NCBI GenBank assembly: GCA_017455945.1
Contig: JAFTLM010000110.1
Span: 1 to 7,116 of the forward strand
Direction: 5' to 3'
Length of the DNA: 7,116 bases
Source: Clostridia bacterium
Lineage (GTDB): Bacteria; Bacillota; Clostridia; Oscillospirales; CAG-272
Notes under the pieces: generated by a model
What the model was told of the DNA's origin: nothing
What the model saw: the letters and a program-made list of their open reading frames with translations, nothing else
Database searches by the model: none
Part shown: in pieces, positions 6,727 through 7,116 of the stretch
How positions within the stretch are numbered: position 1 is the first letter of the stretch
Layout: every line of letters starts with the position of its first letter
Position numbers and translations under genes: made by a program

Positions 6727-6747
6727 ATACCGAGAGAAAAAAATCAA
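6719..6747 (-). promoter_or_regulatory. Promoter of the PocR-AraC regulator gene
   Basis: On the minus strand, TTGATT (6747-6742) is followed by a 17-bp spacer and a consensus TATAAT (6724-6719). Transcription would start near 6712, giving a leader of about 35 nt that contains the GGGAG ribosome site. The near-consensus boxes suggest constitutive expression unless the site is repressed or autoregulated. Confidence 0.75.
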
Positions 6748-6777
6748 GTACAATTAGAAATATAAGGAGGAGTTTTT

Positions 6778-7116
6778 ATGAACTACTTATGCATTGACGT
6801 TGGTACCACTTGCTGTAAATGTCAATTATTCTCCAATGACGGAAGGATACTTGAATATTTTTCTGAGGAGTACGGATTTTTAAAGCAAGGCGGAAAGAAC
6901 TATATCGACACACAAAAAATTTGGTCGTGTTTAAAGGATATGATCCAAAAAATCGCTAAAAAGCACGAAATTTCCTCGTTTTGCGTTTCTTCCCTGGGAG
7001 AATCATTCGTACTGTTGGACGAAAACGACGAACTGCTTTTCCCTCCTATGCTTTACACGGACGGCAGAGGAAGTGATGAAGCCTCAAAAATATCGGAGAT
7101 TTTCGGAGAGGAAGAA
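6778..7116 (+). CDS. FGGY-family carbohydrate kinase (3' end missing)
   Basis: The first 113 codons of a cytosolic sugar kinase; the frame stays open to the window edge. FGGY proteins use ATP to phosphorylate sugars or polyols such as xylulose, ribulose, glycerol or gluconate. The N-terminal YLCIDVGTT (3-11) is the ATP-phosphate loop of the actin/hexokinase-like ATPase fold, and the segment SSLGESFVLLDENDELLFPP followed by MLYTDGRG matches the FGGY N-terminal domain, where xylulokinases have a WNDQRT-like motif. Full-length members are about 500 residues. The ATG has a strong AAGGAGG 7 nt upstream. Cys5, Cys12, Cys13 and Cys15 cluster by the phosphate loop, which is unusual. Divergent pairing with the PocR-AraC regulator suggests the substrate or a relative of it is the inducer. 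The subfamily cannot be named from this fragment. Confidence 0.85.
   Translation, partial: MNYLCIDVGTTCCKCQLFSNDGRILEYFSEEYGFLKQGGKNYIDTQKIWSCLKDMIQKIAKKHEISSFCVSSLGESFVLLDENDELLFPPMLYTDGRGSDEASKISEIFGEEE

Noticed and set aside
1..7116. CRISPR array, insertion sequence, tRNA or rRNA
   Set aside because: No regularly spaced repeats, transposase-like frames, terminal inverted repeats or tRNA-like cloverleafs were seen on reading both strands.

Overview
The window reads as a chromosomal stretch of a Gram-positive Bacillota, most likely class Clostridia. The clues are strong GGAGG-type ribosome binding sites, GTG and TTG starts in a tightly overlapped operon, TATAAT/TTGATT-type promoters, a TIGN-type tryptophanyl-tRNA synthetase and clostridial-style protein sequences. 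Genus assignment is not possible from the sequence alone. I see no mobile element, CRISPR array, tRNA or rRNA.

Bases 1-2563 hold the end of a polyamine ABC-transporter operon: the 3' part of a PotB-type permease, a complete PotC-type permease and a PotD-type substrate-binding protein. Each gene overlaps the next by 4 bp. The operon closes with a clear intrinsic terminator at 2571-2603. The binding protein is unusual because it carries a transmembrane helix at its C-terminus as well as a hydrophobic N-terminus.

Bases 2621-4901 hold a second transcription unit. It has its own extended -10 promoter, a PLP-dependent aminotransferase of the 2-aminoadipate/aromatic (COG1167-like) type and, 16 bp later, tryptophanyl-tRNA synthetase (trpS). 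A WecA/TagO-family polyprenyl-phosphate sugar-1-phosphate transferase follows at 4964-5863. It probably starts the lipid-linked assembly of a cell-wall glycopolymer, and its C-terminus looks short for the family.

Bases 5856-7116 hold a divergent regulator/kinase pair. The minus-strand gene encodes a PocR-sensor plus AraC-type DNA-binding regulator, and its 3' end overlaps the transferase gene by 8 bp. The plus-strand gene is the start of an FGGY-family carbohydrate kinase, cut off by the window edge. A 100-bp AT-rich spacer between them holds back-to-back promoters and a 14-bp palindrome. The likely reading is a local switch for catabolism of a small sugar, polyol or similar compound.

Most of the window is ordinary metabolism. 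The points most worth a second look are the doubly hydrophobic PotD, the PocR-AraC/FGGY module and its compact divergent promoter, and the shortened transferase with its convergent overlap.
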